A DNA stretch of 64,000 nt, from NCBI RefSeq assembly GCF_947502415.1, contig NZ_CANMZV010000007.1, positions 124,001-188,000 of the forward strand, in the 5' to 3' direction. The notes below the pieces were generated by a model. The model saw nothing but the letters and a program-made list of their open reading frames with translations. It ran no database searches and had not been told where the DNA came from. The translations under genes were made by a program, and so were the position numbers. Within the stretch, counting starts at the first letter, position 1. Every line of letters begins with the position of its first letter. This DNA is from an uncultured Photobacterium sp. (GTDB lineage Bacteria; Pseudomonadota; Gammaproteobacteria; Enterobacterales; Vibrionaceae). Positions 44,440-54,170 of the stretch are shown in pieces.

Positions 44440-45762
44440 ATGGATAAGAAAAAAGTAGTTTGGTCTGAGGGAATGTTCCTGAGCCCGCAGCACTTTCAGC
44501 AGCAAGAACGCTATCTAGAAGGTTTTACCAAAGCATATTGCGGTTTTATGAACCCGGCTCGTTATGGCCTTGCAAGCCTGGAGTTGGATCATTCGCTAAC
44601 CAGTATCGGCAAAGTGGGAATTAAACGAGCGAGTGGCGTTTTTCCTGATGGGACGCCTTTTGATCTGCAAAATGGCCTGGCTCTAGAGATCCCGGCTGGT
44701 GCTATTGATAAATTAGTTTATCTGGCTTTGCCAATACACCGTTCTGGCGTGGTTAATGTTGGTGACAAGCTGGATAAGAATCGTCGCTATCACCGTGTTG
44801 ATCACAACGTGTTTGATACCAGCCGTGATCATAGCGAAGCATTGCTGCTGGAGTTAGCTGAACCCAATATCGTGCTCAAACTTGAAGGCGAGGATTTGCA
44901 GGATTACACCTTGATCCCGATAGCCCATGTTGCCGAACACAAATCAGATGGTGAAGTTGAGTTGAACCGGGCTTTTATTTCTGTATCGCTCTATTTTACA
45001 GTCTCCGATTACCTTAAAGATAATGTTAATGATATCTATGCCCAGATGCAGTATCGGGCCCGGAGTATCTCACAGAGGTTGCAGGTTGAATCGGCTAGCA
45101 AGAGCCACCAGGCACTGATCCGTGATTATCTCTGGCTGCAGGCCCTCGGTCGTTGGCTACCTAATGTGAAATATTGGCTTGATACCGGAACGATTTCGCC
45201 GCAGGAGGTCTACCAGACATGCCTTCAGATGGTCGGAGAGATGCGGGGCCTGGATGGCGGCATGCCGCAAGAATATGACAGCTGGGATCACAGCCGGCTC
45301 TATGCGTTGTTTGCTGGGCTATTTTCTGACATGCGCATTCTCTTGCGTGAAGTGCAGCTTGATAATGTATCCACGTTGGCATGGGATGAAAGCTTGTTTA
45401 ATAAACGTCGTCTGCTTCGTACCCTGGTGCAAGATCGCAATCTTTACAATGCGGGACGTTTTATCCTGGTGGTATCGTCACCGCTTGGTTCTGTTCAGCT
45501 TGGAGAGCAGTTCCCGCATGCAGCCAAACTGGCGGGTAATAGCATTATTGCTGATTTGGTTCGTAATGCCCTGTCTGGTGTTCCACTACGTGCGTTGCCT
45601 GTTGCGCCTTCGGAGTTAAGAGCCCGGAGCGATGTGGCTTATTTTGAACTGGATACCCAGTCCGATCTTTGGCGGGAGTTGGTGCAAAAAGATGAACCGA
45701 TCGCCCTTCATGTCGATAGCCGCATTGGCGATGTCGAAATTGAATTTTACGTGATTCGTTAG
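44440..45762 (+). CDS. tssK: T6SS baseplate-membrane adaptor TssK
   Basis: 440 aa, full length. The opening KVVWSEGMFLSPQHFQQQERYLEGF is diagnostic. FDLQNGLALEIPAGAID, LVYLALPIHRSGVVN and the C-terminal LRARSDVAYFELDTQSDLWRELVQKDEPIALHVD complete the family pattern. TssK links the TssEFG wedges to TssLM. Confidence 0.96.
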   Translation: MDKKKVVWSEGMFLSPQHFQQQERYLEGFTKAYCGFMNPARYGLASLELDHSLTSIGKVGIKRASGVFPDGTPFDLQNGLALEIPAGAIDKLVYLALPIHRSGVVNVGDKLDKNRRYHRVDHNVFDTSRDHSEALLLELAEPNIVLKLEGEDLQDYTLIPIAHVAEHKSDGEVELNRAFISVSLYFTVSDYLKDNVNDIYAQMQYRARSISQRLQVESASKSHQALIRDYLWLQALGRWLPNVKYWLDTGTISPQEVYQTCLQMVGEMRGLDGGMPQEYDSWDHSRLYALFAGLFSDMRILLREVQLDNVSTLAWDESLFNKRRLLRTLVQDRNLYNAGRFILVVSSPLGSVQLGEQFPHAAKLAGNSIIADLVRNALSGVPLRALPVAPSELRARSDVAYFELDTQSDLWRELVQKDEPIALHVDSRIGDVEIEFYVIR

Positions 45763-45770
45763 GGGGCGTG

Positions 45771-46913
45771 ATGACATCGCTATTTAATGAACAAGAGACC
45801 ATTGCTATTCGCCGGACAGAATCCGATCAGCAGTCAGTCAAGGTTCATCAGGTTCCGAACCTTGATCTGACGGGTACCGAAAAGCTGATTGAAAACCTGA
45901 TGATATATGGCAATCCACTGCTTAATGCCAGCAGCGAGTTATTGGGCCTGCTGGTTAGTTTGCCAAGGCAGGCGTCGCCATTGGATATTGATGCTTTTCG
46001 TCAGCAGTTGCTTGATGGCATTGCTGACTTTAAGCGTCGAGGTCTGTTTCTTGATTACCATCCAAGCGTGATTGAGAAAGGCTGTTTTGTCCTTTGTGCG
46101 GCTTTTGATGAAATCATCCTGTATACCGCCTGGGGCGAGCAGGCTCGTTGGGAAAACCATTCTTTGTTGAGCAAGGTGTTCAATCAGCGCGATGGCGGTG
46201 AGGTCTTTTTTCAGTTAATGGAGCAGGCCCGTCGACAGCCATCAAAACTGGTTGATTTTCTGGAGCTGCAATATGTCCTGATAATGCTTGGTTTTCTTGG
46301 TAAGTATCGTCATTCGAACCGAAGAAAAATCAATGAGCTGAAGTCAGAGTTGTACGCGGTGATCCGCCATTACCGTGATGAGTCGGCATTACCGGTACCG
46401 CAGACACCACAATTGCCGCCGGCCAAGCGTCCCTGGCAATTCCTCAGTGTGCCGAAACTACTGTCACTTGGGCTACTTGCAGTGGTGGGATCATACTTTT
46501 TTTCCGAGTTTTGGTATGACAATCGCAGTGAATCGACGTTGTCAGCATTTATGTCGCTTGATATGGATGGCTTCTCCCACGCAACAGAAAGCGAGGAGCT
46601 GGTTTATGTCAGTACCCCGGAAGATCTTGGTCTGATTGAGGCTGAACCTGAAGCCACAACCGATACCGTCGCCGCGGCCATGGTTGTTGAGTGGGAAGTG
46701 CTGCTGGCAACGTTCTCTGCGCAGGATAACGCAAAGCGCCTGGTCGAAGATATGAAAGGAAACGGCTACACCGTTATTGCTCGCGAAGTGGAAAATGGTA
46801 TTGAGCTGGTGGTGCCAAACCAGGTGGATTTAACTCAGGCTAAGGTACTGAAGAACGAATTGAATGTACGCTTTGGCCTAAATGCCATCATCCGTCGTAG
46901 CAAACAAAAATAA
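45771..46913 (+). CDS. tssL: T6SS inner-membrane TssL (DotU) with C-terminal SPOR-like domain
   Basis: 380 aa from ATG 45771 (AGGGGG upstream). Cytoplasmic DotU domain at 30-205 with NPLLNASSELLGLLVSL, FDEIILYTAWG and MLGFLGKYR. One TM at about 228-245. The periplasmic part ends (about 305-378) in WEVLLATFSAQDNAKRLVEDMKGNGYTVIAREV...IELVVPNQVDLTQAKVLKNEL, which resembles the SPOR fold that binds denuded peptidoglycan. TssL proteins extended with peptidoglycan-binding domains are known; the SPOR assignment here is from pattern only. The stop overlaps tssM (TAATG). Confidence 0.9.
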   Translation: MTSLFNEQETIAIRRTESDQQSVKVHQVPNLDLTGTEKLIENLMIYGNPLLNASSELLGLLVSLPRQASPLDIDAFRQQLLDGIADFKRRGLFLDYHPSVIEKGCFVLCAAFDEIILYTAWGEQARWENHSLLSKVFNQRDGGEVFFQLMEQARRQPSKLVDFLELQYVLIMLGFLGKYRHSNRRKINELKSELYAVIRHYRDESALPVPQTPQLPPAKRPWQFLSVPKLLSLGLLAVVGSYFFSEFWYDNRSESTLSAFMSLDMDGFSHATESEELVYVSTPEDLGLIEAEPEATTDTVAAAMVVEWEVLLATFSAQDNAKRLVEDMKGNGYTVIAREVENGIELVVPNQVDLTQAKVLKNELNVRFGLNAIIRRSKQK

Positions 46914-49900
46914 TGAAAAATATGAAATTGAATAAACCGTTACTCTTGATAGCGCTTGTTTTGCTTATTGGCTCTGGCATGGCATGGCTATTTATACCGG
47001 CTGATCCTGAAACGTCTTCAATCTTAAAGCCTGCTGTTGTGTTGGGGTGTTTGGTTTTGGCGGTGATTTGTTCACTAGCGGCTTATTGGTTGCGGGCTCG
47101 TGATGAAAAAGAGCAGCAATTGCATGAACAGACTGTATTGTTCAAGCAGGATGTCAAAACGATTACCCAGCTGTTTAAAGCGGCGGTGAAGCAACTTAAA
47201 GGCCGACGCGGCAATAAGCTCAATAGTTTGTATGAGCTGCCTTGGTATGTCCTGATGGGGGGCGAAAAAGACGCGAAAAGCAGTCTTTTGCAGCAAAACA
47301 ATTTAGAACCTGTATTGCATCGCACTAATGATGAAAGCGATACCGAGCAGTACGTTCGTTTCTGGAGCAATGATCAAATGGTGGTGGTTGAAGTTGGCCA
47401 TCGGTTGTTTGATGAAGAGGGAATTGATGACGGGCTTTGGCAGGTCTTTGCCAAGCAGTTGCTGAAATACCGCCCGCGCCAGGCCGCCAATGGTATTGTT
47501 ACCGTTATCGGCTGTGATCGTTTGTTGCAGGGGGATAAAAAAGCACGTCTGATCCTTAGTTCGAACTTCCAGGAAGCTATCCTGACCCTTGGTCGGTATA
47601 CAGGGCTTTCGTTGCCGGTTTATAGCCTGTTTACCAAGGCGGATATGATTGCTGATTTTGTTGACTTTTTTGCCAGCTATTCCGGTTGCGATGTGGACAA
47701 CCCGTTCGGTATTACGCTGCCGATAGGTGAAATTCCCCGATTTGAGGCTCACTTGTTTGAGAAGGAGTGCAAGCACTTGTTGGAAAGCCTGGCGAAGCAA
47801 CAATTTCAACTGCTACGCGAAGCGCGTCAGGATGAAGCTAAATCCATTGTTGCTCTGCCTTATCAGCTCCGGGTTTTTTTTGAACGTGCCGGTGAGCTGT
47901 TGTCAAATCTTGGCCGGGAAAACCGTGTCCGCCAGGCTGTGTGGCTGAGGGGAATGTATTTGGTGACAACCGGGCAGAAAGGAGCGAGCTACGATCTGCT
48001 GACCAAGTTAGTCGCGGATAAAGGCGCGTTTAATGCCGATGTGTTACAGCCGGTGCCACCGGGACGCAAGAGCTTGTTTGCCAATCGGATTTTCAGCCAT
48101 GTGGTATTGCCGGAATCGCCAATCGTCGGTGTGAATGAACCTCGTCATTATGGTTATATTGCTGCCCGTAGTGGTATGGCATTGGTACTGGTTTCCGTGT
48201 TGACGGCTTTCGGGCTTCAGATGCGAGATAATTGGGATCAGGACGAAAATTTTCGTAGTCGCGCGGTAACTCAGCTGAGCCTTTACAGTAATGATATCAG
48301 CAGACTCCGTGAGGGAACGCCTGATCTTGAAGCCTTGATACCGGTATTGAACGAATTGCGGGTTGTTGCCGAGGAAGGTAACCAGCCATTGTCGTGGTAT
48401 AGCAAGGTGAGTGTTTATCAGGCTGAGACTGCCGATGAGATTTACCGTCGCTATCAGCAGCAGCTGCAGTTATTTCTGTTGCCGCAGCTGGCCGATGTAT
48501 TGAGCAGCGAACTCTACGTTTATGTCAATCTCGGTAATCCGAGCAAGGTGTTTGAGCTGCTGCGCTATTACCAGATGCTATTTGACAAGCAGCGCCTCGA
48601 CCAACAGGAGATGATTAGTTATCTGATAGATACCTTGAATGATCAAGGAGACCTATCGGCTGACAATATTAATAATCTCGGCTTGCTGATGAATGACCTG
48701 TTGGTTAGTGAGTATGATCAGGTACTGCAACCTAACGATGAGTTGATTTCGGTTGCAGCACAGAATCTTGAGGGGCTGTCGCCGGAGCGTTTGATTTATG
48801 CGCGATTAAAGGCGATGCCGGAATTCCGTAACAGGGTCGATATTCGCCGCCAGCTTGGTGACAAATTTGGTTCATTGTTCCGGTTCAAGCCTGACTTCCA
48901 TGGCTATCTGATGCCGGAGCTGTTTACTCGCCAAGGGCATTCGAATATTGATCTGACGGTGAAATCCCCGATCCTGAAAAAGCAGCTTGATGAGTTCAAA
49001 ATGATTCAGGGAGATATGTCAGGTGCTTCGGTTGCTGAATTGACCGAGCTGAGTAAGAAAGTTCAGCGGCTATATTACGCCGATTATGTGTATCAGTGGA
49101 AAGAGCTGGTTAGCAATATTGAGGTGAAGACGTTTACCAGTCTTGCTGATCTGGCGTATGCAGTGAAGATTGCTCGAGAGCCAGCTAATAGTCCGTTGAT
49201 TGATGTGCTTGATGCCGTTGTGGTCAATACGACGCTGGCGGTAGAGAACAATGCTGACACTAAAGGCAATACCAAGGCAGCCAGACAGCTAGGGTTGAAA
49301 AAAACAGCGAAAGTGCTGAAAAAGGTAGATAAGATTAATCGAATTGCCGGAGACAAATTGGTTCGCCTGCAGCCTTCATTCGTGGTTAATGAAGCTTTTA
49401 GTCGCTACTCCACTTTTATGGCTCCGCAGGGCAAAACGCCTCCGGTTGATGAGCTGATTGCGGCACTTGATAATCTGAATGCGTATTTTGATACTGCTTT
49501 GTCGAGTAATAATCCGGGCAAGGCGCTTCACGGGTATGCTCAGGCACATGCCGCTGGCAGCCAGGATGTACTGGTTAATTTCCGCCGTCAGGCCAGCAGC
49601 GCACCGGGCCAGGTGGCCGACTGGGTTAAAGCGTTGGATGACCAGGCATGGAAACAGGTTATTAATGGTGGTGTAGGATACCTTAATCAACAGTGGAAAG
49701 AGCAGGTGTATTCATTCTATCGTCAGGCTATTGAAGGCCGATTCCCGTTTGCTCCGCAGGGACGAGGCGAAGTGGCGATTGATGATTTTTCGGGTCTGTT
49801 TAAGCCTCAAGGGCGGATAGACAATTTTATTACTGAGCACCTAAAGCCGTTTGCCTATTGGGATAATGGGGCGCTGAAATTGGCTGAAGTGGATGGTGAG

Positions 49901-50377
49901 ACATTGCCGTTGCGTAAGGAAACCCTGAGAGTTCTTAAGCAGGCGAAAAACATTCGTCATCTTTTCTTTGGCCCTACAGGTCAGGAGTTGGCTTTGCAAT
50001 TACGGGTTAAAGCCAGTTCGATGAGTACCACGGTGACTGAGTTTACGATTCGTGAGACAGAAAACCTGTTTGATTACCGTCATGGACCGAGGTTGTGGCA
50101 AAATATCGCCTGGCCGTCGATCGGTGAAGATGGTTATCTATCCGTGAACTTCTATAAAGGAAAGAATCGTATTGCCAGTAAATCATATTCTGGCCAGTGG
50201 TCGTTGTTCCGGGTGCTGTATGATGGGCAGTCAAGCGCAACGAGCGATCGGCGGATCCGTAAGCTGGTTTATAAGCTGGGCAATGAAGATGTTGTACTGC
50301 AATATACGCTAAAAGGCAGCAATCTGGCTCTCAGCAAAAAATTGCTGACCAGTTTTTATTTGCCATCCCGTTTGTAG
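46913..50377 (+). CDS. tssM: T6SS inner-membrane TssM (IcmF)
   Basis: 1154 aa. TM segments at about 9-28, 38-60 and 420-436 surround the cytoplasmic loop; the rest is periplasmic and ends in the TssJ-binding beta domain (FTIRETENLFDYRHGPRLWQNIAWPS). At 116-124 the nucleotide-binding loop reads GGEKDAKSS instead of GxxGxGKT, and the usual DTAGRY is replaced by VEVGHRLFD, so NTP hydrolysis is probably lost. The start at ATG 46913 or 46922 cannot be decided; neither has a clear ribosome site because of coupling to tssL. Confidence 0.95.
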   Translation: MKNMKLNKPLLLIALVLLIGSGMAWLFIPADPETSSILKPAVVLGCLVLAVICSLAAYWLRARDEKEQQLHEQTVLFKQDVKTITQLFKAAVKQLKGRRGNKLNSLYELPWYVLMGGEKDAKSSLLQQNNLEPVLHRTNDESDTEQYVRFWSNDQMVVVEVGHRLFDEEGIDDGLWQVFAKQLLKYRPRQAANGIVTVIGCDRLLQGDKKARLILSSNFQEAILTLGRYTGLSLPVYSLFTKADMIADFVDFFASYSGCDVDNPFGITLPIGEIPRFEAHLFEKECKHLLESLAKQQFQLLREARQDEAKSIVALPYQLRVFFERAGELLSNLGRENRVRQAVWLRGMYLVTTGQKGASYDLLTKLVADKGAFNADVLQPVPPGRKSLFANRIFSHVVLPESPIVGVNEPRHYGYIAARSGMALVLVSVLTAFGLQMRDNWDQDENFRSRAVTQLSLYSNDISRLREGTPDLEALIPVLNELRVVAEEGNQPLSWYSKVSVYQAETADEIYRRYQQQLQLFLLPQLADVLSSELYVYVNLGNPSKVFELLRYYQMLFDKQRLDQQEMISYLIDTLNDQGDLSADNINNLGLLMNDLLVSEYDQVLQPNDELISVAAQNLEGLSPERLIYARLKAMPEFRNRVDIRRQLGDKFGSLFRFKPDFHGYLMPELFTRQGHSNIDLTVKSPILKKQLDEFKMIQGDMSGASVAELTELSKKVQRLYYADYVYQWKELVSNIEVKTFTSLADLAYAVKIAREPANSPLIDVLDAVVVNTTLAVENNADTKGNTKAARQLGLKKTAKVLKKVDKINRIAGDKLVRLQPSFVVNEAFSRYSTFMAPQGKTPPVDELIAALDNLNAYFDTALSSNNPGKALHGYAQAHAAGSQDVLVNFRRQASSAPGQVADWVKALDDQAWKQVINGGVGYLNQQWKEQVYSFYRQAIEGRFPFAPQGRGEVAIDDFSGLFKPQGRIDNFITEHLKPFAYWDNGALKLAEVDGETLPLRKETLRVLKQAKNIRHLFFGPTGQELALQLRVKASSMSTTVTEFTIRETENLFDYRHGPRLWQNIAWPSIGEDGYLSVNFYKGKNRIASKSYSGQWSLFRVLYDGQSSATSDRRIRKLVYKLGNEDVVLQYTLKGSNLALSKKLLTSFYLPSRL

Positions 50378-50391
50378 GGTTCGTCACTGCC

Positions 50392-51057
50392 GTGAGTTTC
50401 TTGACACCGATTTGTTCTGGTTTTCTGTTGGCTGATCGTTTTGGGATCAGCCAACAGCTTACGTCCCGGATTAATGTGGCGTACGATTGCCAAACAGGGA
50501 AAGAAGTAGTGGTTAAGCAGGCTCTGCGCGAGCAATTGCAACGTGAGTGGCTCTGTTTAAATCAGTGCTGCTCGCCTTATGTCATCAAACCTATCGAATT
50601 CCTTCCGGAGCCGTCGTTGCTGGTATTGCCTTATCTGGCCGGAAGGAGCCTATTGTCTTTTACCTCAGAGCAGTTGACGTTGTTCCTTTCTGTTATTCCA
50701 CAAATTGCTCGAGCGGTTGATTATGTCCACTGGCAGGGGTGGGTTCACGGTGATATCAAGCCATCAAACTTTATTTATAACCCGGAAACAGAGCTGGTGA
50801 CTTTGATTGATTTTGGTGCGGCCCAGCTTATTGGTACAGCGCATGCCGATATATCAAGCTGGCAATTGACACCGGGCTTTAGTTCTTCTCAGCGTTATAG
50901 TGAAAATCATAAGGTAGATGTAACGGATGACTGGTATGCATTGCGACAATGGCTTGTCCAGCTGGAGAGCCAGAAGATGTCTTTCAGGCAAAAACGGGAG
51001 CTTGAACGATGGATTAACTGGTTAGATAAGAAGTTAATAAATACAAATAAAGCCTGA
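50392..51057 (+). CDS. Small Ser/Thr protein kinase (PpkA-like) of the T6SS
   Basis: 221 aa from GTG 50392. Kinase landmarks: K42 (EVVVKQ), catalytic loop VHGDIKPSNF (D121, K123, N126; HGD instead of HRD) and metal-binding D140-F-G. The glycine-rich loop is weak and the C-lobe is short, so this is a minimal kinase without the transmembrane or periplasmic sensor of typical PpkA. It is the likely source of the phosphothreonine read by TagH. No PppA-like phosphatase is present in the window. The stop codon lies inside the terminator stem. Confidence 0.82.
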   Translation: MSFLTPICSGFLLADRFGISQQLTSRINVAYDCQTGKEVVVKQALREQLQREWLCLNQCCSPYVIKPIEFLPEPSLLVLPYLAGRSLLSFTSEQLTLFLSVIPQIARAVDYVHWQGWVHGDIKPSNFIYNPETELVTLIDFGAAQLIGTAHADISSWQLTPGFSSSQRYSENHKVDVTDDWYALRQWLVQLESQKMSFRQKRELERWINWLDKKLINTNKA

Positions 51058-51079
51058 TATGATCAGGCTTTATTTGTAT
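51041..51079. terminator. Bidirectional terminator of the T6SS operon and the PAAR operon
   Basis: A perfect 18-bp stem (atacaaataaagcctgat with its complement) surrounds an ATG loop, with T- and A-rich flanks. It separates two convergent T6SS transcripts and overlaps the kinase stop codon. Confidence 0.85.
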
Positions 51080-51114
51080 TTATTAGGAGAACAGCAGAAG
51101 AGAGCGATGAATGG

Positions 51115-51411
51115 TTAACCGCCGATCAGTACTGTCGGCATACCCATAACGATGACCCCGCCGTGGGCGGTGGTATCGCCCATACGAGCAGCCGGTTTAT
51201 TATTGATTAATACGGTAGCACTGCCTTTTACGACACTGTCGGGCGGGCCGACACAGACACAGATTTGTCCCAGGGTGGCGGCGGGTAAGTTACCGATCAA
51301 CACCGTAGATGGGAGTGGTAATAGCGGTCCGCCTACATGGGGGATGGGTACGACAGCTGGTGTTTGCATCGGGCAAACGTGCATGTCTGTGGCTCTGGCT
51401 GCAGGAAACAT
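51115..51411 (-). CDS. PAAR-domain spike-tip protein
   Basis: 98 aa. A PAAR-type cone that sharpens the VgrG spike. Features: MFPAARATDMHVCPMQTPAVVPIPHVGGPLL, PAATLGQICVCVGPPDSVVKGSATVLINNKPAARMGDTTAHGG and TVLIGG, with metal-ligand His/Cys positions. It has no toxin extension, so effectors probably bind non-covalently. It begins 2 nt after the preceding gene ends. Confidence 0.92.
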   Translation of the reverse strand: MFPAARATDMHVCPMQTPAVVPIPHVGGPLLPLPSTVLIGNLPAATLGQICVCVGPPDSVVKGSATVLINNKPAARMGDTTAHGGVIVMGMPTVLIGG

Positions 51412-51413
51412 GG

Positions 51414-51983
51414 TTATTCTCCTATCTGTCCGTTGCCACCCTGGGCAATATTTAATCCCATCGCCAGGTAGTGTTGGTAACGCTTTTCGGCATCGGTGCC
51501 ATCAGGCATTACCGCGGAAAGGTTTATTGCTCCGGCGACGGCATGGGAATATAGGTGCTCCGGCGGCGGCACTACCGGAGCATCAATGCCGGTCATACTG
51601 CCACCGCTCCAAAATGCGGCCTGCGCAACCCAGCCCGCGCCGCTTTGTAGGTCGGCTTTAATAGCCATTTGCTCAGCAAAGCGACGAGATGTTTCATCCG
51701 GCGTGTGGACCCAGGCCTTGGCAGATCGGATTGCATTCGCTTCGTCATCGTTCCAATTATCACGGGTTGCTGTACAGCAGCAGGCCCACCAGACGGCTTC
51801 CCTTACTGGTAGGGCATGGGCAATAAAGAGAACAACATCATTGAACAGCTCGGCATCAGTAGCGGCTTGGATTAAAGATGCAGGATCGATGTACTGTTTT
51901 GCTAGAGTGCATATATCGTCACTGGCTTCGTAGAGGCTCAAGATATTTTCAGCTTTCGTGTGTGGAATTTTTAAATAGCTCAT
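51414..51983 (-). CDS. VgrG-PAAR linker gene (DUF6931-like), putative adaptor
   Basis: 189 aa. It resembles the small family commonly found between vgrG and PAAR genes (DUF6931 from memory). Marks are PVREAVWWACCCTATRDNW, AKAWVHTPDETSRRFAEQMA, AGWVAQAAFWSGGSM and the C-terminal HAVAGAINLSAV...RYQHYLAMGLNIAQG. Helical, cytoplasmic, no signal peptide. The start overlaps the vgrG stop (TAATG). The likely role is an adaptor or chaperone loading PAAR or cargo; this is inferred from position. Confidence 0.75.
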   Translation of the reverse strand: MSYLKIPHTKAENILSLYEASDDICTLAKQYIDPASLIQAATDAELFNDVVLFIAHALPVREAVWWACCCTATRDNWNDDEANAIRSAKAWVHTPDETSRRFAEQMAIKADLQSGAGWVAQAAFWSGGSMTGIDAPVVPPPEHLYSHAVAGAINLSAVMPDGTDAEKRYQHYLAMGLNIAQGGNGQIGE

Positions 51984-53989
51984 TAGTTTACCTTGGCAAT
52001 CGCCCCTTGGATCTGCACCATGGCACCAGCTTTGACCTGGGTCATCGCACTGCCGTTAATACCAACCATTGTGCCTTTGATATCCGTTTTTGCTTTGCTT
52101 TCGATGGCTACCATCGTGGCCTTCATACTGGCTTTGCCTTGTCCGTCGATTGAGACTTGTGCACCAGAAATTTTCACTCCGCTTTGGCTGAGTTCGATGC
52201 TGCTACTGCCGACAGAAAGTTTGATTTTATTTTTGCCTTTGAGTTCGATGGACTGACCATCGATAACAACGTTGGAACTGGCACTAATTTCGGCATTCTT
52301 GCCAGCATTGGCACTGATAGTGGTATCAGATTTTAGTGTCAGATCTTTCTTGGTTGCAATGTTGAGATTATCCTCGGTCTCCAGGCTCATTGCTTCTTTG
52401 CTTTTCCAGCTTGCGGTTTTTTCAACCTCAAGAGTTGCTAGCCCTTTTACTGTTTGTTTACTGTTATTTTTGACCGTGATGGTGAGGTCTTTTTCTGCTT
52501 GGAGGAAGATTTCCTCTTTGTCTTTCTTATCCTCGAATCTCAGTTCGTTGGCAGTACTGCTGTTGCCATTAGGGGTGGTTCGGGTTTTGATTCCGCTTTG
52601 GGTTGCAGTACTGTACGGCGGTTTATTTTTGCCGTTATATATCGAGCCGGAAACAACCGGTCGGTCGGGATCTCCATCAATAAAACTGACCAGAACTTCA
52701 TCGCCTATCCGTGGAATGAACTGAACGCCGAACCCGTTACTCGCGACTGCTTGTGCAACGGGGATCCAACAGGAGCTCTTTTCATCTTTCTTGCTGTCTT
52801 TATCCCAGTGGAAATGAACCTTTATTCGACCAAATTTGTCTTGGTTGACTTCTTCACCGCTAGGGCCAGTAACTTCGCCACTTTGAACGCTGTATAGGCG
52901 TGGTTTTTCGATAAAAGCCGGACGACAGACGATGTTGGCAGGCAGACAGCGGAAGTGGTTTTGATATTCACATTTCAAACCGCCTTCATTGGCCTGAAAG
53001 TAGTGTTCGGCTTGAGTGATAATGAACTCTTGGTTGAATTCAGATTCGGCGTGATCGGTGAGGGAAAAGCGCAGTCCTGCACCCAGCGACGCTATTGATG
53101 ACTGAGCATGCACCTGGACTTTCTGAGCGTCGAGGCTTTCCATTTGCCGTTTAGCTGCATCGCGGATAGCGTTTTTGTCGCTATTCCCCTGGCCAAAGAA
53201 GTGTTGGCTCAGTGCATTGTTTTTTACTGTTGCCGTGGTTTTTCTGTCGCCGCTTGATAGGCATTCGGCTAGTTCTTCACTGTGATCGGCAAGAGAAAGT
53301 TTGCTGGTACCTAGCTGATTGCGGTAACGCCATCGGGTAATGGCAAAGGTTTTGTCTTTGGCTTTGGTGATAAAAGGAACACTACTGTTTGCGGCTTTGG
53401 AAAAGTCTTGGTTATTGTCGCCAATAACGATGCTCGGTTGGCTGCCACTATGATCGCAATGGTAATGCCATCCCTCACTAGCCAGCATCCGCCGCAGGAA
53501 ATCAAGATCGGTTTCATTGAACTGGATACAATAAGTGTGCTTTATGCCTGCGCCCCTTACCGATAATTTAAAGTAACTTTTTAAGCCTGAATCCGATAAG
53601 ACCTTTTCGATGATCTGTTTGGTATTCATATCCTGAAAAGCCCGGCAGGAAGTGCGGAAGGCAAAAATAGACAGTGGATCAATGGCTTCTATCCGGTAGG
53701 TATAGAGCTGTTTGTTGACGTCAAAATCCAGGTTTTCAAGTGATGAAATCACCCCGAGGAAACGACGAACTTCTTTTCGATTTCCTTCCGTTCCAGGTGA
53801 ATAGCGGACGTCGAAGACTTTTCCGAGAACTTTATTTGAAATCTTGTCAGCAGAGACTAATGTAGCCAAATAGTCTGAACGTTCGGAAATCTGCTCTGTT
53901 ACCTTAAGCTCAGTTACAATGTAATGCCCCTTGCCATCTAATTTGGCGAGTATTGGGCGTTGTTCTTGTTTATAGTCCACCGCTGACAT
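51983..53989 (-). CDS. vgrG: VgrG spike protein (TssI)
   Basis: 668 aa. N-terminal gp27/gp44-like region (EVTELKVTEQISERSDYLATLVS; LDFLRRMLASEGWHYHCDHSG), gp5 OB-fold region (GRIKVHFHWDKDSKKDEKSSCWIPVAQ; GDEVLVSFIDGDPDRPVVSGSIYNGKNKPP) and a C-terminal beta-helix needle of short repeats up to VQIQGAIAKVN. It ends at the needle, so it is not an evolved VgrG with a toxin domain. First gene of the vgrG-adaptor-PAAR operon, convergent with the core T6SS operon. Confidence 0.95.
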   Translation of the reverse strand: MSAVDYKQEQRPILAKLDGKGHYIVTELKVTEQISERSDYLATLVSADKISNKVLGKVFDVRYSPGTEGNRKEVRRFLGVISSLENLDFDVNKQLYTYRIEAIDPLSIFAFRTSCRAFQDMNTKQIIEKVLSDSGLKSYFKLSVRGAGIKHTYCIQFNETDLDFLRRMLASEGWHYHCDHSGSQPSIVIGDNNQDFSKAANSSVPFITKAKDKTFAITRWRYRNQLGTSKLSLADHSEELAECLSSGDRKTTATVKNNALSQHFFGQGNSDKNAIRDAAKRQMESLDAQKVQVHAQSSIASLGAGLRFSLTDHAESEFNQEFIITQAEHYFQANEGGLKCEYQNHFRCLPANIVCRPAFIEKPRLYSVQSGEVTGPSGEEVNQDKFGRIKVHFHWDKDSKKDEKSSCWIPVAQAVASNGFGVQFIPRIGDEVLVSFIDGDPDRPVVSGSIYNGKNKPPYSTATQSGIKTRTTPNGNSSTANELRFEDKKDKEEIFLQAEKDLTITVKNNSKQTVKGLATLEVEKTASWKSKEAMSLETEDNLNIATKKDLTLKSDTTISANAGKNAEISASSNVVIDGQSIELKGKNKIKLSVGSSSIELSQSGVKISGAQVSIDGQGKASMKATMVAIESKAKTDIKGTMVGINGSAMTQVKAGAMVQIQGAIAKVN

Positions 53990-54170
53990 ATAGGTTCTCG
54001 TCGTTATTATACCGATTTGATTAATTCAGCACTTCTTTATGCCGGTTACGAGGGTATGTTTTTTATAAAAAAAACAATGCAACTTGTTGTGTTAGAGGCG
54101 TGATTAATCGTATTGATTATACCGTTAAAATACCTTTAACACAGCTCAGATGACTTTGATATGAACAGTT

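Noticed and set aside
51496-51933. 145-codon plus-strand ORF
   Set aside because: Antisense to the VgrG-PAAR linker gene, with no ribosome site and no family features.
52454-52897. 147-codon plus-strand ORF
   Set aside because: Antisense to vgrG with no supporting motif.
54000-54130. TAACAC-N6-TTGCA upstream of vgrG as sigma54 site
   Set aside because: It lacks the -24 GG and the spacing is one base off.
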